Positions 1 to 6,904 of a stretch of DNA of 6,925 bases are shown here, piece after piece; position 1 is the first letter of the stretch; every line of letters starts with the position of its first letter. The stretch covers positions 1-6,925 of the forward strand of contig JAGPUU010000191.1 of assembly GCA_018067325.1 (NCBI GenBank), given 5' to 3'. Source of the DNA: Amphritea sp. GTDB lineage: Bacteria > Pseudomonadota > Gammaproteobacteria > Pseudomonadales > Balneatricaceae. Below the pieces are notes generated by a model. That model was not told the DNA's origin and searched no databases. It saw only the letters and a list, made by a program, of their open reading frames with translations. Position numbers and translations under genes: made by a program.

Positions 1-12
1 CATCACTCCCAT
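1..12 (-). CDS. Possible start of a further gene, cut by the window edge
   Basis: On the minus strand an ATG at 10-12 is preceded by AGCAGG with a spacing of six bases and opens a frame (ATG GGA GTG ATG) that runs off the window. Only four codons are visible, so this is a candidate start only. If real, the gene begins 116 bases after the membrane-protein stop and continues in the same direction. Confidence 0.2.
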
Positions 13-128
13 ATGAAACCTGCTCTAAGAGTATTTATTGACTGGATGGTGACTAACTTTGGTCAATAATATGATCTTCCTCCTATGCAAAAGAATAGTC
101 TGAAAGTTCCTAGTGAAGTCTGGTCAGT

Positions 129-650
129 TTAGGCTTTGCTTTGAAAACCAAAAGCCAACATAAAGAGAATAAAGCTGCTTAACCAAAGGTAGGCTCCGCT
201 ATGTAAGAGGTCTCCACTTCGGATTGATACAAAAAATAGCGCTAGCCCTATGCTAGTCAGTCCATAGAGTGCGCAGATAACTAAGTTGATTTTTCGTTTT
301 CCAATCCAGTTAATAATGGGCGTGATGGGAGCGAGCAAAAAGGGTACAAAAAGACAAAATATTATTGTGTACATTAGTGAAAGTTCTGCTTTCTCTAACA
401 GCTTTGTCAGCATAAAAAAAAGAATGTCTTTTCCTTGAATCGCAATGGCGATCGCTTCTACCACATCTGCACTTTCATTGACTCTGGGTAGCGGTATACC
501 CAGAAAAAGTAGGGGGCCTAGTTGCGGGTCTGGGATTGGAATACTGAACACAGGCATGAACGAACCAGTCACAAAAATAGCCCAGCCCACCCATATAAAT
601 AAGGTAGCATGCCGGGGTGTTGAGCGTGCATTCGTTAAATTAATATTCAT
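129..650 (-). CDS. Four-helix inner-membrane protein of unknown function
   Basis: A 173-residue membrane protein with four predicted transmembrane helices at about 16-38, 92-115, 121-142 and 152-169. The positive charges RSTPRH before helix 1 and GKRK between helices 2 and 3 put both ends in the cytoplasm and a long loop (about 39-90) outside. That loop starts with a Pro-rich stretch (IPIPDPQLGPLLFLGIPLP) and contains a hydrophobic Ala/Ile segment. No catalytic or transport motif is recognisable. The ATG at 650 lies inside the last codons of the preceding gene (11-base overlap, ATGAATATTAA), with only a weak GAGAG site upstream, which suggests translational coupling to the Cys-rich protein. 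It could be a membrane partner of the transmembrane STAND protein, but that rests on gene position alone. Confidence 0.8.
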   Translation of the reverse strand: MNINLTNARSTPRHATLFIWVGWAIFVTGSFMPVFSIPIPDPQLGPLLFLGIPLPRVNESADVVEAIAIAIQGKDILFFMLTKLLEKAELSLMYTIIFCLFVPFLLAPITPIINWIGKRKINLVICALYGLTSIGLALFFVSIRSGDLLHSGAYLWLSSFILFMLAFGFQSKA

Positions 651-1269
651 CCTGCAGGCTCTCTAATTGATTGATGATGTCACGTAGCGTACCGATGCCG
701 AAACACTCAGGATCATAATGTGTGTCAGAAAATGCATCTGTGCGTTTTTCGAGTAACTGAATGATGGACTGAAGATCAGTGTATTCACGCTTCTCGCAGA
801 GGGTCTCGCGAGTAAAGTTAACAGCAGCTAAAATATCTAACGCATAGTTTCTTCCCGCCAAACGTAATTCACCGCTGCAAACCTTCTTCTGTCCCTTGTG
901 TTCTACTTCTTGTAGAACTTGTTGGGCTAGAATCAGGGGCTGATTTATGTTGCATTGGTTTAGTGACTCAACAAGTTTCTTTCTTCCTCTACATGTAATC
1001 GGTTCAATATGTGTGAGCAGTTCGTTGTGCTCGCAACTCAATGAGGAAAACTGTTTTATAGGGTCATGCCCTATAGCGATAAGGAGTAAATTCCAACGAC
1101 GTGTGCATTCGGTTATCCAGGCGTATTCATTCAACTCTTGAGTGTTGTCGATGGTGGCTATTTGTAAACATAACCAGTGCAGGCCGCTACTGTCAGTCTT
1201 TTCAAATAGATCGCTGTTTTCTTTTGTGATTTTACCAAATACCCTTGGGATACAGAGATAGCTGTTCAT
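640..1269 (-). CDS. Cys-rich cytosolic protein of unknown function
   Basis: A protein of about 209 residues that I do not recognise. It has no signal peptide and no transmembrane segment, so it should be cytosolic. It carries nine cysteines spread along the chain without the close CxxC pairs of a zinc or iron-sulfur site. The C-terminal half looks helical (for example LQSIIQLLEKR and TLRDIINQLESLQDEY). I chose the ATG at 1269 because GGTGA lies five bases before it; a GTG at 1278, three codons earlier, is in frame but lacks a good Shine-Dalgarno. The gene starts shortly after the secreted-protein gene (13 bases if the GTG is used, 22 if the ATG) and its end overlaps the membrane-protein gene by 11 bases, so the three are probably one transcription unit. 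An anti-sigma or adaptor role is conceivable from position only; no anti-sigma zinc motif (HxxxCxxC) is present. Confidence 0.75.
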   Translation of the reverse strand: MNSYLCIPRVFGKITKENSDLFEKTDSSGLHWLCLQIATIDNTQELNEYAWITECTRRWNLLLIAIGHDPIKQFSSLSCEHNELLTHIEPITCRGRKKLVESLNQCNINQPLILAQQVLQEVEHKGQKKVCSGELRLAGRNYALDILAAVNFTRETLCEKREYTDLQSIIQLLEKRTDAFSDTHYDPECFGIGTLRDIINQLESLQDEY

Positions 1270-1291
1270 TATATTCACCGCTTTATTATGT

Positions 1292-1609
1292 TTATAGGAA
1301 GTTGCAGTGAATATCTGACCGTACGTTCACGAAAGGGTTAAACCGATTAGTATAGATATACACATAAGCGTGCTGTCCAGGGTAAAGCACCACTTGGTTC
1401 ATATATGAATATAAGTATTCACCTGATGCCGTGCGCCCACGCGCTGAACCCTGACAAACCAGCGGGTAACCGCGATCGTTAACTACCAGTGCTTGAGCAT
1501 TTGTATCATTGAAGTTCACATCTGCGTGGTAACGAAATCCTGCTTGTGCGGTGCTGGTTAACGTGAATGTAATGATCAGTGAAAGTATAAGAGTGCTGAA
1601 TGTTTTCAT
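1292..1609 (-). CDS. Small secreted protein of unknown function
   Basis: A 105-residue protein with a clear Sec signal peptide: MK at the N-terminus, a hydrophobic core LILSLIITFTL, and a signal peptidase I site AQA|G after residue 23. The mature chain is about 82 residues. It is predicted to be rich in beta strands and aromatic residues (YLYSYMNQVVLYPG, then AYVYIYTN) and has two cysteines, C52 and C102, that could form one disulfide outside the cytoplasm. No enzyme motif is visible. The ATG start has GGGGAA four bases upstream. It lies 106 bases after the STAND protease gene, with a possible own promoter and a structured leader in between, and is followed closely by the Cys-rich protein gene. 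It could be a ligand for the propellers, an output protein, or a substrate, but nothing in the sequence chooses among these. The secretion call is strong; the function is unknown. Confidence 0.85.
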   Translation of the reverse strand: MKTFSTLILSLIITFTLTSTAQAGFRYHADVNFNDTNAQALVVNDRGYPLVCQGSARGRTASGEYLYSYMNQVVLYPGQHAYVYIYTNRFNPFVNVRSDIHCNFL

Positions 1610-1616
1610 GAAGTTC

Positions 1617-1674
1617 CCCGTTGTTCTTTATAGTGTCTTCTTGACAGAAATTGTTGCTCTATCTGTACAACGGG
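1617..1674 (-). promoter_or_regulatory. Inverted-repeat leader that could mask the ribosome binding site of the secreted-protein gene
   Basis: Perfect 8-base arms CCCGTTGT (plus strand 1617-1624) and ACAACGGG (1667-1674) can pair in a minus-strand transcript. Directly inside the upstream arm, a second 5-base pair of arms (ACAGA at 1644-1648 with TCTGT at 1662-1666, loop 13) could stack as a nested hairpin. The downstream arm of the long stem overlaps the Shine-Dalgarno GGGGAA (1614-1619), so folding would hide it. The pairing is visible in the sequence; a regulatory role is inference and depends on transcription starting upstream of 1674. Confidence 0.35.
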
Positions 1675-1694
1675 ACAGCGAGTAAAAAACGGGA

Positions 1695-1700
1695 ATTATA
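1695..1700 (-). promoter_or_regulatory. Possible -10 element upstream of the secreted-protein gene
   Basis: On the minus strand the 106-base gap contains a perfect TATAAT preceded by a run of eight T. Transcription would begin near 1688, giving a leader of about 80 bases before the ATG at 1609. No convincing -35 hexamer lies 16-18 bases upstream, where the sequence falls in the end of the preceding gene, so it may be fortuitous in AT-rich DNA. A second, weaker candidate is TATAAA at 1627-1632, which would leave only about ten leader bases. Confidence 0.3.
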
Positions 1701-1715
1701 AAAAAAATTATGTTG

Positions 1716-4700
1716 CTACAGCGCTAGCTCTTGTCCTATAGCGGCTTCGGGTGTTTTTTGACAGCCTCGGGCTAACCTTTCTTCAGCACTTAAGAGAGGT
1801 AGGTAGGCTTCATTGCGTTCATCGGGTGTCAGGCACTTTTTGTTTTTCGGCAGCTGATAGCTTGCCTGGTTGATGTTCTCGCGGGGTACGAATGTATGTA
1901 GCATCACTTGATCGCTATTTCGACTAGCGAATACGGTTTGCTTTGCATTTAAAAGTATCTTTTGGGCTTCATCTTTAGGTCGGGTATGTAAAAGAATCTC
2001 TGAATCGTCGACGGATATGAATTGATAAGTACCATCATTTAAACTAGCGATAATCATATCTTCGGTTGGGCTGTAGCTTGAGTTTATGGCACCGACTCTG
2101 GCTTGGTGGTCAGCGGGTATTAGTTGGGTATTTTTGCCGGTTTCTAGAGAGAACTCTTGTCCATGGCGATCATAAGGCATGTTGAGTAGCACACGTTTAT
2201 TAGTAGAGTTGATGCCGTTCAGTCGTACATCTGAAGTGTGTGTGCTAGATGACAGTATTTTCTGTTCTTTGATTGACCATATATGGGTGGAAGGGCGGTC
2301 GGTTAGGCACACTAAATATTCAGCACTTGCATCCACTGCGATTTCCAGAATGTCCCAATCAAGAGGGTATACGGCGGTGGGTCGAACCTGATCTACTTCA
2401 ATTTCCCAGTAGGTAACAGAGTGGCCTTGGGCGATCAGGAAGTCGGTGGTATGGGGTATAAAAATCAGATCTCTAGTGTCGTGGAAATCATCTAGCTTCA
2501 GGCCTGTCTCGGTCGACCATAAACGGCCAATACCATCCTCTGATAAGCTCAATATATATTTTTCATCGCCACTGATTAAAGCTTTATAAACGCCATATGA
2601 TTCTGGAAAGCGGTGAAGTAGATGTCCATCTTTCAGTGAGCGCTGTATTAAATGGGTCTCATCCGAGTAAAGAATACTGTTGTTGTTCAGCGTTAAGATA
2701 GGACTGTTGCTGATCTCTTTTAAAGGAAATTTATTAAGATTTATTCCTGATTCGCTCGACCATAATGCCACTTGATGCTCGCTGACAGTTACGAGTGTGT
2801 CGGTACCAGGGATAAATGCCATATCTTGAAGATTGTCTGCGGTGTCTAAAATACGGGTACTGCCATCAATCGACCAGATTGTGATGCCGTTTTCGGTCAC
2901 CGTATATATTTGTGAATCATTGGGCAAAAAGTCAGCGCTAAGTGCTGCAGTATCGGTGGCGAAGGTGTTCAGTTTTGAATTCATCTCGAGAGCACCTTCT
3001 GAGTTATTCCACAGGATCGTGGTGCCGTCGTCAGCAGCAGAGATAAACTGGTTGCCGTTCGCATTAAACGAGACGTTATTGATGTTTGGGTAATAAGATG
3101 AGGTGTTTAAGCGATCATGGGTGTATTGCGAATATTCTTTACCTAATTCAAGGTCCAGTGAATATATGCTTCCGTCGTCAGTAGCGTAAAGAAGTAAGGC
3201 GCTATGCCTAGGGTGAACGCTGGCTTTTGTTACTTTGCCATATGGAACCTCGATAGTATTGAGGTGCTCTCCGTTAAATGCCCAAAAGTCGGCTCTACCT
3301 TCTCCTATTTGGCTGCTAATGGTGAGGAGTTGCTGCTCTTCGCCAACGAATTGAACGTGATTAACGGGGAGGTGGTGATTAAAGGTTTGGGGTTTTGTTT
3401 CGGTTTCGACTGTCCATAACTCAACGTTGTAATGAGACTGTAGGGCAAGGTGTTTCCCGTTATGACTGAAGTGAGCATTACTAATGGAGTCTTTAGTATG
3501 GAATACTTTTACCGGCTCACGGGTGTCGATATTCCAGAGGACAGCCACTGAGTCGTCATAGGCCGTTAAAACATGCTGTTGATCCGGGCTGAAAACGGCT
3601 TTAGATATGCGATCAGCATATGGCAAAAATGAGGTTAACTTCCCCTTGGAGTTAATTGACCACACCTCTATTGTGCTATGGCCTCTTTCAACGAAGTCGT
3701 CGCCTTCCAAACTCTCAGTGATGGTATAGGTAGTGATCAGTAAGCGATTGGAATCAGGGTGGAAAGTAATTTCATCAATAGGGTTTTCCTGCGGGATAGT
3801 GAAGAGTGCCTGGCCGGTATGCAAAGACCAGACTGTTGCTTGTTTCTCCATTGTGGTGGTGACGATCCATTTCCCGTCGGGACTTATAGCAAAGTTGTCC
3901 CTATAAAGGCTCCCTAAATGAGGGAAGTTAAAAATCTTATTGTTAGCCAAAAGAGCTTTGTTCAGTGCGTTTAAACCCCCTCTTGGATAAGGGCGGTCGC
4001 CGCCGTAGTTGCCGGGCAATGCATTGAGTGCCAGAAGCGTCGCTTTATCGTAATAGCCTTTTTCATAGGCACTTCTAGATTGATTGAGTAAATGCTGACT
4101 TTGTGAAACTTGTGCATTTTTTTTCTCTGTTTCTGCTTGTGTTGCTCTTTCCACTGCGAGGATTTGGTTTTGTTCGGCACTCTCTCGTTGCTGCAATGCC
4201 CAACCGGTTAAGCCAAATAACAGCATAAAAATTGTGGCAGCCATGCTTAATGCAAAACGGTTTTTCTTCTTAACTTGCCTGCTGGAAGCCTGAATGTAGG
4301 TAGTGACTTCTTTACTCAGGTTATCGGTTCTGTGTGATAGATAGTTTTCTGCATCGGCTAGAGGTTTTCCTTTGGATAATAAGCGTTCTTTCAATCTATC
4401 TTCACGAAGCCACTGGTGTGCCTCAGTCTCTATTTGCGCATACCAGCGTAAGAATTCAATATCATTATTTAGCCAATTAATAGCACGTGGCCAGTGGGTG
4501 ATTAACGCTTCGTGGGCAACACGTAATACAGGTGTATCCCCATCTTTATCCATCATCAGTAAGCGAACGTCTGGGTGGCTAAAACACTCAATAATGCGAT
4601 GTTCTACTTCTGACTGTGCCGCATTGATTGGGTATGAACGCGAGACAAAGCGTTGGTGGGCGTCATCCCAGCGGGTCAGGTTACGAATCAGATGAGCCAC

Positions 4701-6197
4701 TGCATTTTGTAAGTGCTTATTTAATGCTAGGTACACCTGTTCTGCCGTACGGCCGATACTGCCTTGCACACCACCGAAATTTTCATAGGCAGTGTAAGTT
4801 AGTTGGTTTTTTTGTTTGTCACGGTCGTTGTATAGCTCGGACAAGGTGTATTCAAGCAGGGGTAGAACACCGGTTTCTTTCGCCGCATCTTCACGAATAC
4901 GCGCTGACAACAAGGTGCGATTTCTTTCTTCGTAGCTGATGCCAGCCAACTGCGCCGGTCGTTCTATTATTTGTTCCAGAGCGATGTTATCGGGTTGGAG
5001 CAGGTTGTAGGTTCTCTGAGGGCCAAATATTTCGGCAAGACCGCTTTCCTGATAGGCCGGGTAAAAGTCGTTACGCAGTGTGGCCACTAGCCAGATACCA
5101 GCATCTATCAAACTCACTAAATAAAGGATGAATTCATCTATCTCGGGTTGTTCTAGCCCTTGGGTGAATAGCTCCTCTAACTGATCGACGATGAAAATTA
5201 ACTGTTGGTTCTCTTGGGGGGATAACTGTTGTGCTGCATGCTTGAGATCCTCTGCTGAGATCGTAGGCAGAAGTTCAGGCGGAATATTAGCGTTGCCCCA
5301 CGCTTGTCGGATACTGGGTTCCCAGTTTTGCTCGTTAACTCGGTTACGGGGACGATAGATGGCCCAACGATAGTCGGTGTTATGTCTCTCAGGGGAACGT
5401 TTATAAAGTTCCGCCAGCACACCAGCCTGTACCACTGATGATTTACCGCTGCCGCTGGCACCTAGTACCAATACAGCTTGCTGTTTTTTTAATTGATCTG
5501 TGATCTCAGAGACCTGTTCATCACGGCCAAAGAATAGCCCTGAGTGATCGATGTCAAAGGGTTCTAGCCCCCTGAAGGGCGAAGCTAGATGAGTGTTCTG
5601 TACACGCATCCCTAACAAGGAGGCCGCTTCATCTAAACGATTTACAGGGAGTAGACGGATGTTTTTTTCGGCAGCTTCAATCGAGATAGAGGTAGGGATT
5701 TCAGCCTGTATTACTTCGGGAAAGACAATAACGCTCTGGCTGGGAAGTGCATTCAGGGCTGCCGTGATTTTGTCTGCAATTCTGCTGACCGCCAGAACTT
5801 CCCCTTGCTTCCCCAGCTTGCCAGTGGCGGCTAAAACGGGAAATGTATTACCGCCTAAGCCTTTACTTAAAAGGCCTAAAGCGAAGGCGAGATCAGTGCT
5901 TCGGCCTTCTATATTCGATTCTTGGTTAACGATAGGCCCATCTTGCGGGAGTTGGTAAATAACATGTTGTGAGCGGCGCTCGTAGCCCTCAGCCCAGAGC
6001 AACTGGTAAGCCAGCTCTGAAGCCTGTTGGCTAGATACGCTAATGTCGGACTCTGGAGGAAAGGCAGGGGATAGTCGGGTTTTTAAATCATGGCCGTGTA
6101 CTCCACGTAACAAGCGGAGGGAGAAGGGAACGGCTAACCCTTCAGATTCTCCTGCTAGCAGTAACCATGTACGTTGTGTTTTACTCACCCGAATCAC
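1716..6197 (-). CDS. Lon-like (S16) protease domain - STAND NTPase - transmembrane helix - WD40 repeat protein
   Basis: A very large predicted signalling ATPase of 1493 residues. Residues about 52-196 resemble the Lon protease domain: S100 (in EGRS), T125 (in ATGKLG) and K143 (in RIADK) match E. coli Lon S679, T704 and K722 with identical spacing (25 and 43). Residues about 208-570 are an nSTAND1-like NTPase: Walker A GASGSGKS (246-253), Walker B LIFIVDQLEELF with D338, ATLRNDF (372-378), GVLPLLEY (443-450) and VAHEALITHWP (560-570). KKKNR precedes one transmembrane helix (about 649-667), followed by an Ala/Glu/Gln-rich coiled coil (about 668-700). About 16 divergent WD40 blades (755-1438), most ending in LW/VW/IW-type motifs, could make two propellers. 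The tail carries C1455 and C1479. The start is GTG. A GTG at 6188, three codons in, has the better Shine-Dalgarno (GGTGA five bases upstream), so it is a real alternative. The gene lies five bases after the sigma gene, suggesting co-transcription. STAND-WD40 proteins are generally switch or sensor molecules; protease activity and the signal are inferred. Confidence 0.9.
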   Translation of the reverse strand: MIRVSKTQRTWLLLAGESEGLAVPFSLRLLRGVHGHDLKTRLSPAFPPESDISVSSQQASELAYQLLWAEGYERRSQHVIYQLPQDGPIVNQESNIEGRSTDLAFALGLLSKGLGGNTFPVLAATGKLGKQGEVLAVSRIADKITAALNALPSQSVIVFPEVIQAEIPTSISIEAAEKNIRLLPVNRLDEAASLLGMRVQNTHLASPFRGLEPFDIDHSGLFFGRDEQVSEITDQLKKQQAVLVLGASGSGKSSVVQAGVLAELYKRSPERHNTDYRWAIYRPRNRVNEQNWEPSIRQAWGNANIPPELLPTISAEDLKHAAQQLSPQENQQLIFIVDQLEELFTQGLEQPEIDEFILYLVSLIDAGIWLVATLRNDFYPAYQESGLAEIFGPQRTYNLLQPDNIALEQIIERPAQLAGISYEERNRTLLSARIREDAAKETGVLPLLEYTLSELYNDRDKQKNQLTYTAYENFGGVQGSIGRTAEQVYLALNKHLQNAVAHLIRNLTRWDDAHQRFVSRSYPINAAQSEVEHRIIECFSHPDVRLLMMDKDGDTPVLRVAHEALITHWPRAINWLNNDIEFLRWYAQIETEAHQWLREDRLKERLLSKGKPLADAENYLSHRTDNLSKEVTTYIQASSRQVKKKNRFALSMAATIFMLLFGLTGWALQQRESAEQNQILAVERATQAETEKKNAQVSQSQHLLNQSRSAYEKGYYDKATLLALNALPGNYGGDRPYPRGGLNALNKALLANNKIFNFPHLGSLYRDNFAISPDGKWIVTTTMEKQATVWSLHTGQALFTIPQENPIDEITFHPDSNRLLITTYTITESLEGDDFVERGHSTIEVWSINSKGKLTSFLPYADRISKAVFSPDQQHVLTAYDDSVAVLWNIDTREPVKVFHTKDSISNAHFSHNGKHLALQSHYNVELWTVETETKPQTFNHHLPVNHVQFVGEEQQLLTISSQIGEGRADFWAFNGEHLNTIEVPYGKVTKASVHPRHSALLLYATDDGSIYSLDLELGKEYSQYTHDRLNTSSYYPNINNVSFNANGNQFISAADDGTTILWNNSEGALEMNSKLNTFATDTAALSADFLPNDSQIYTVTENGITIWSIDGSTRILDTADNLQDMAFIPGTDTLVTVSEHQVALWSSESGINLNKFPLKEISNSPILTLNNNSILYSDETHLIQRSLKDGHLLHRFPESYGVYKALISGDEKYILSLSEDGIGRLWSTETGLKLDDFHDTRDLIFIPHTTDFLIAQGHSVTYWEIEVDQVRPTAVYPLDWDILEIAVDASAEYLVCLTDRPSTHIWSIKEQKILSSSTHTSDVRLNGINSTNKRVLLNMPYDRHGQEFSLETGKNTQLIPADHQARVGAINSSYSPTEDMIIASLNDGTYQFISVDDSEILLHTRPKDEAQKILLNAKQTVFASRNSDQVMLHTFVPRENINQASYQLPKNKKCLTPDERNEAYLPLLSAEERLARGCQKTPEAAIGQELAL

Positions 6198-6202
6198 CCG
6201 AC

Positions 6203-6904
6203 TTATAGTTGAATATCTGAGTCTTTTAACAGTGTATACAGCTCTTTCTGTCGATACCTGACCTTATCAATACTCAGGCCTGCCATTTCTTCAATGACAT
6301 CAAGACTGTAACCCATCCATGCAAGCTCAAAAACAGTGCGTTGTTCATTGCACCGGTCGGTTATTTTTTCCAGTTTCTTAACCGCTTTCACTTTATCAAA
6401 TTCATTAGTGGCGTGGGCGACCAAATGGGTTGCCTGCTTGAGCTGCTGGTCGATTACCTGATGCACTGAATGAACTAATTCAGACTGACGATCTGCGTGT
6501 AGCGCGTTGTCATCTTCAGGGTCAATACTCTGAGATTCATCATCGGATGTAGATATATCCAATGATTGAGTACGCCCTTGTTTGCGTAGGAAGTCTATCG
6601 CGCGACTTTTGGCGATAGTAAAGAGTAACGCCGGCCCTAATTTTTCAGCGCAGGCGTTATCATCTAAACATTGATTGAGCCATTCGCTCCAGACTTTTTG
6701 CGTAATATCTTCGGCTTCATCCTTATAGGAGGCGAGCTTTAAACGTACAAAGTTGAAGAGTTTTTTACCGTGTCTCTCATAAAAAACAGAGAAAGCGCGG
6801 CTATCACCCGTGAGGTATAAGGCGACGAGTTCTGAATCTTCAAGCGTTAATAAATCAGACATAGCAACAGAGTCCTGTATTCGGTCGTTATTACCAGCGG
6901 ACAT
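6203..6904 (-). CDS. ECF-type RNA polymerase sigma factor (sigma-70 family), region 2 plus region 4
   Basis: Probable alternative sigma factor that directs RNA polymerase to a dedicated promoter set. Residues about 24-111 form region 2: a helix beginning DSELVALYLTGDSRAF, a region 2.2-like AEDITQKVWSEWL (64-76), and a region 2.4-like SRAIDFLRKQGR (100-111). Residues about 179-230 form region 4, with the helix-turn-helix at about 199-222 (YSLDVIEEMAGLSIDKVRYR). There is no region 1 or 3, as expected for an ECF factor. The linker (about 112-178) is unusually long and begins with an acidic Asp/Ser-rich stretch, so the protein is 233 residues rather than the usual 170-200. The ATG used here has only a weak GGCAG five bases upstream. 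The ATG at 6862 (M15) has AGGA ten bases upstream and fits the usual short ECF N-terminus, so it may be the true start. The STAND protease gene follows after five bases, and no anti-sigma gene with a recognisable signature is adjacent. Confidence 0.9.
   Translation of the reverse strand: MSAGNNDRIQDSVAMSDLLTLEDSELVALYLTGDSRAFSVFYERHGKKLFNFVRLKLASYKDEAEDITQKVWSEWLNQCLDDNACAEKLGPALLFTIAKSRAIDFLRKQGRTQSLDISTSDDESQSIDPEDDNALHADRQSELVHSVHQVIDQQLKQATHLVAHATNEFDKVKAVKKLEKITDRCNEQRTVFELAWMGYSLDVIEEMAGLSIDKVRYRQKELYTLLKDSDIQL

Noticed and set aside
37..67. Terminator or operator from ATTGAC and GTCAAT arms
   Set aside because: Six-base arms with a 19-base loop and no T run; expected by chance in AT-rich DNA.
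445..666. Plus-strand open frame opposite the membrane-protein gene
   Set aside because: The minus-strand frame gives four clean transmembrane helices and a coupled start; the plus-strand product has no such features.
1701..1730. Rho-independent terminator after the STAND gene
   Set aside because: There is a run of eight T on the minus strand, but the only stem before it is four base pairs (GCTA with TAGC) and five bases separate it from the T run, which is too weak to call.
1908..3935. Near-identical WD40 repeats indicating a fast-diversifying repertoire
   Set aside because: The 16 blades are clearly different from one another in both protein and DNA, so this is an old, divergent propeller pair, not a recent repeat expansion.
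4372..4939. Plus-strand open frames opposite the STAND gene
   Set aside because: They lie wholly antisense to a well-supported coding frame, are rich in Ser, Arg and Cys as antisense translations usually are, and show no domain or ribosome binding site.
5593..5958. A 121-codon plus-strand open frame opposite the S16 domain
   Set aside because: It is a shadow of the conserved protease-domain frame with no recognisable motif.
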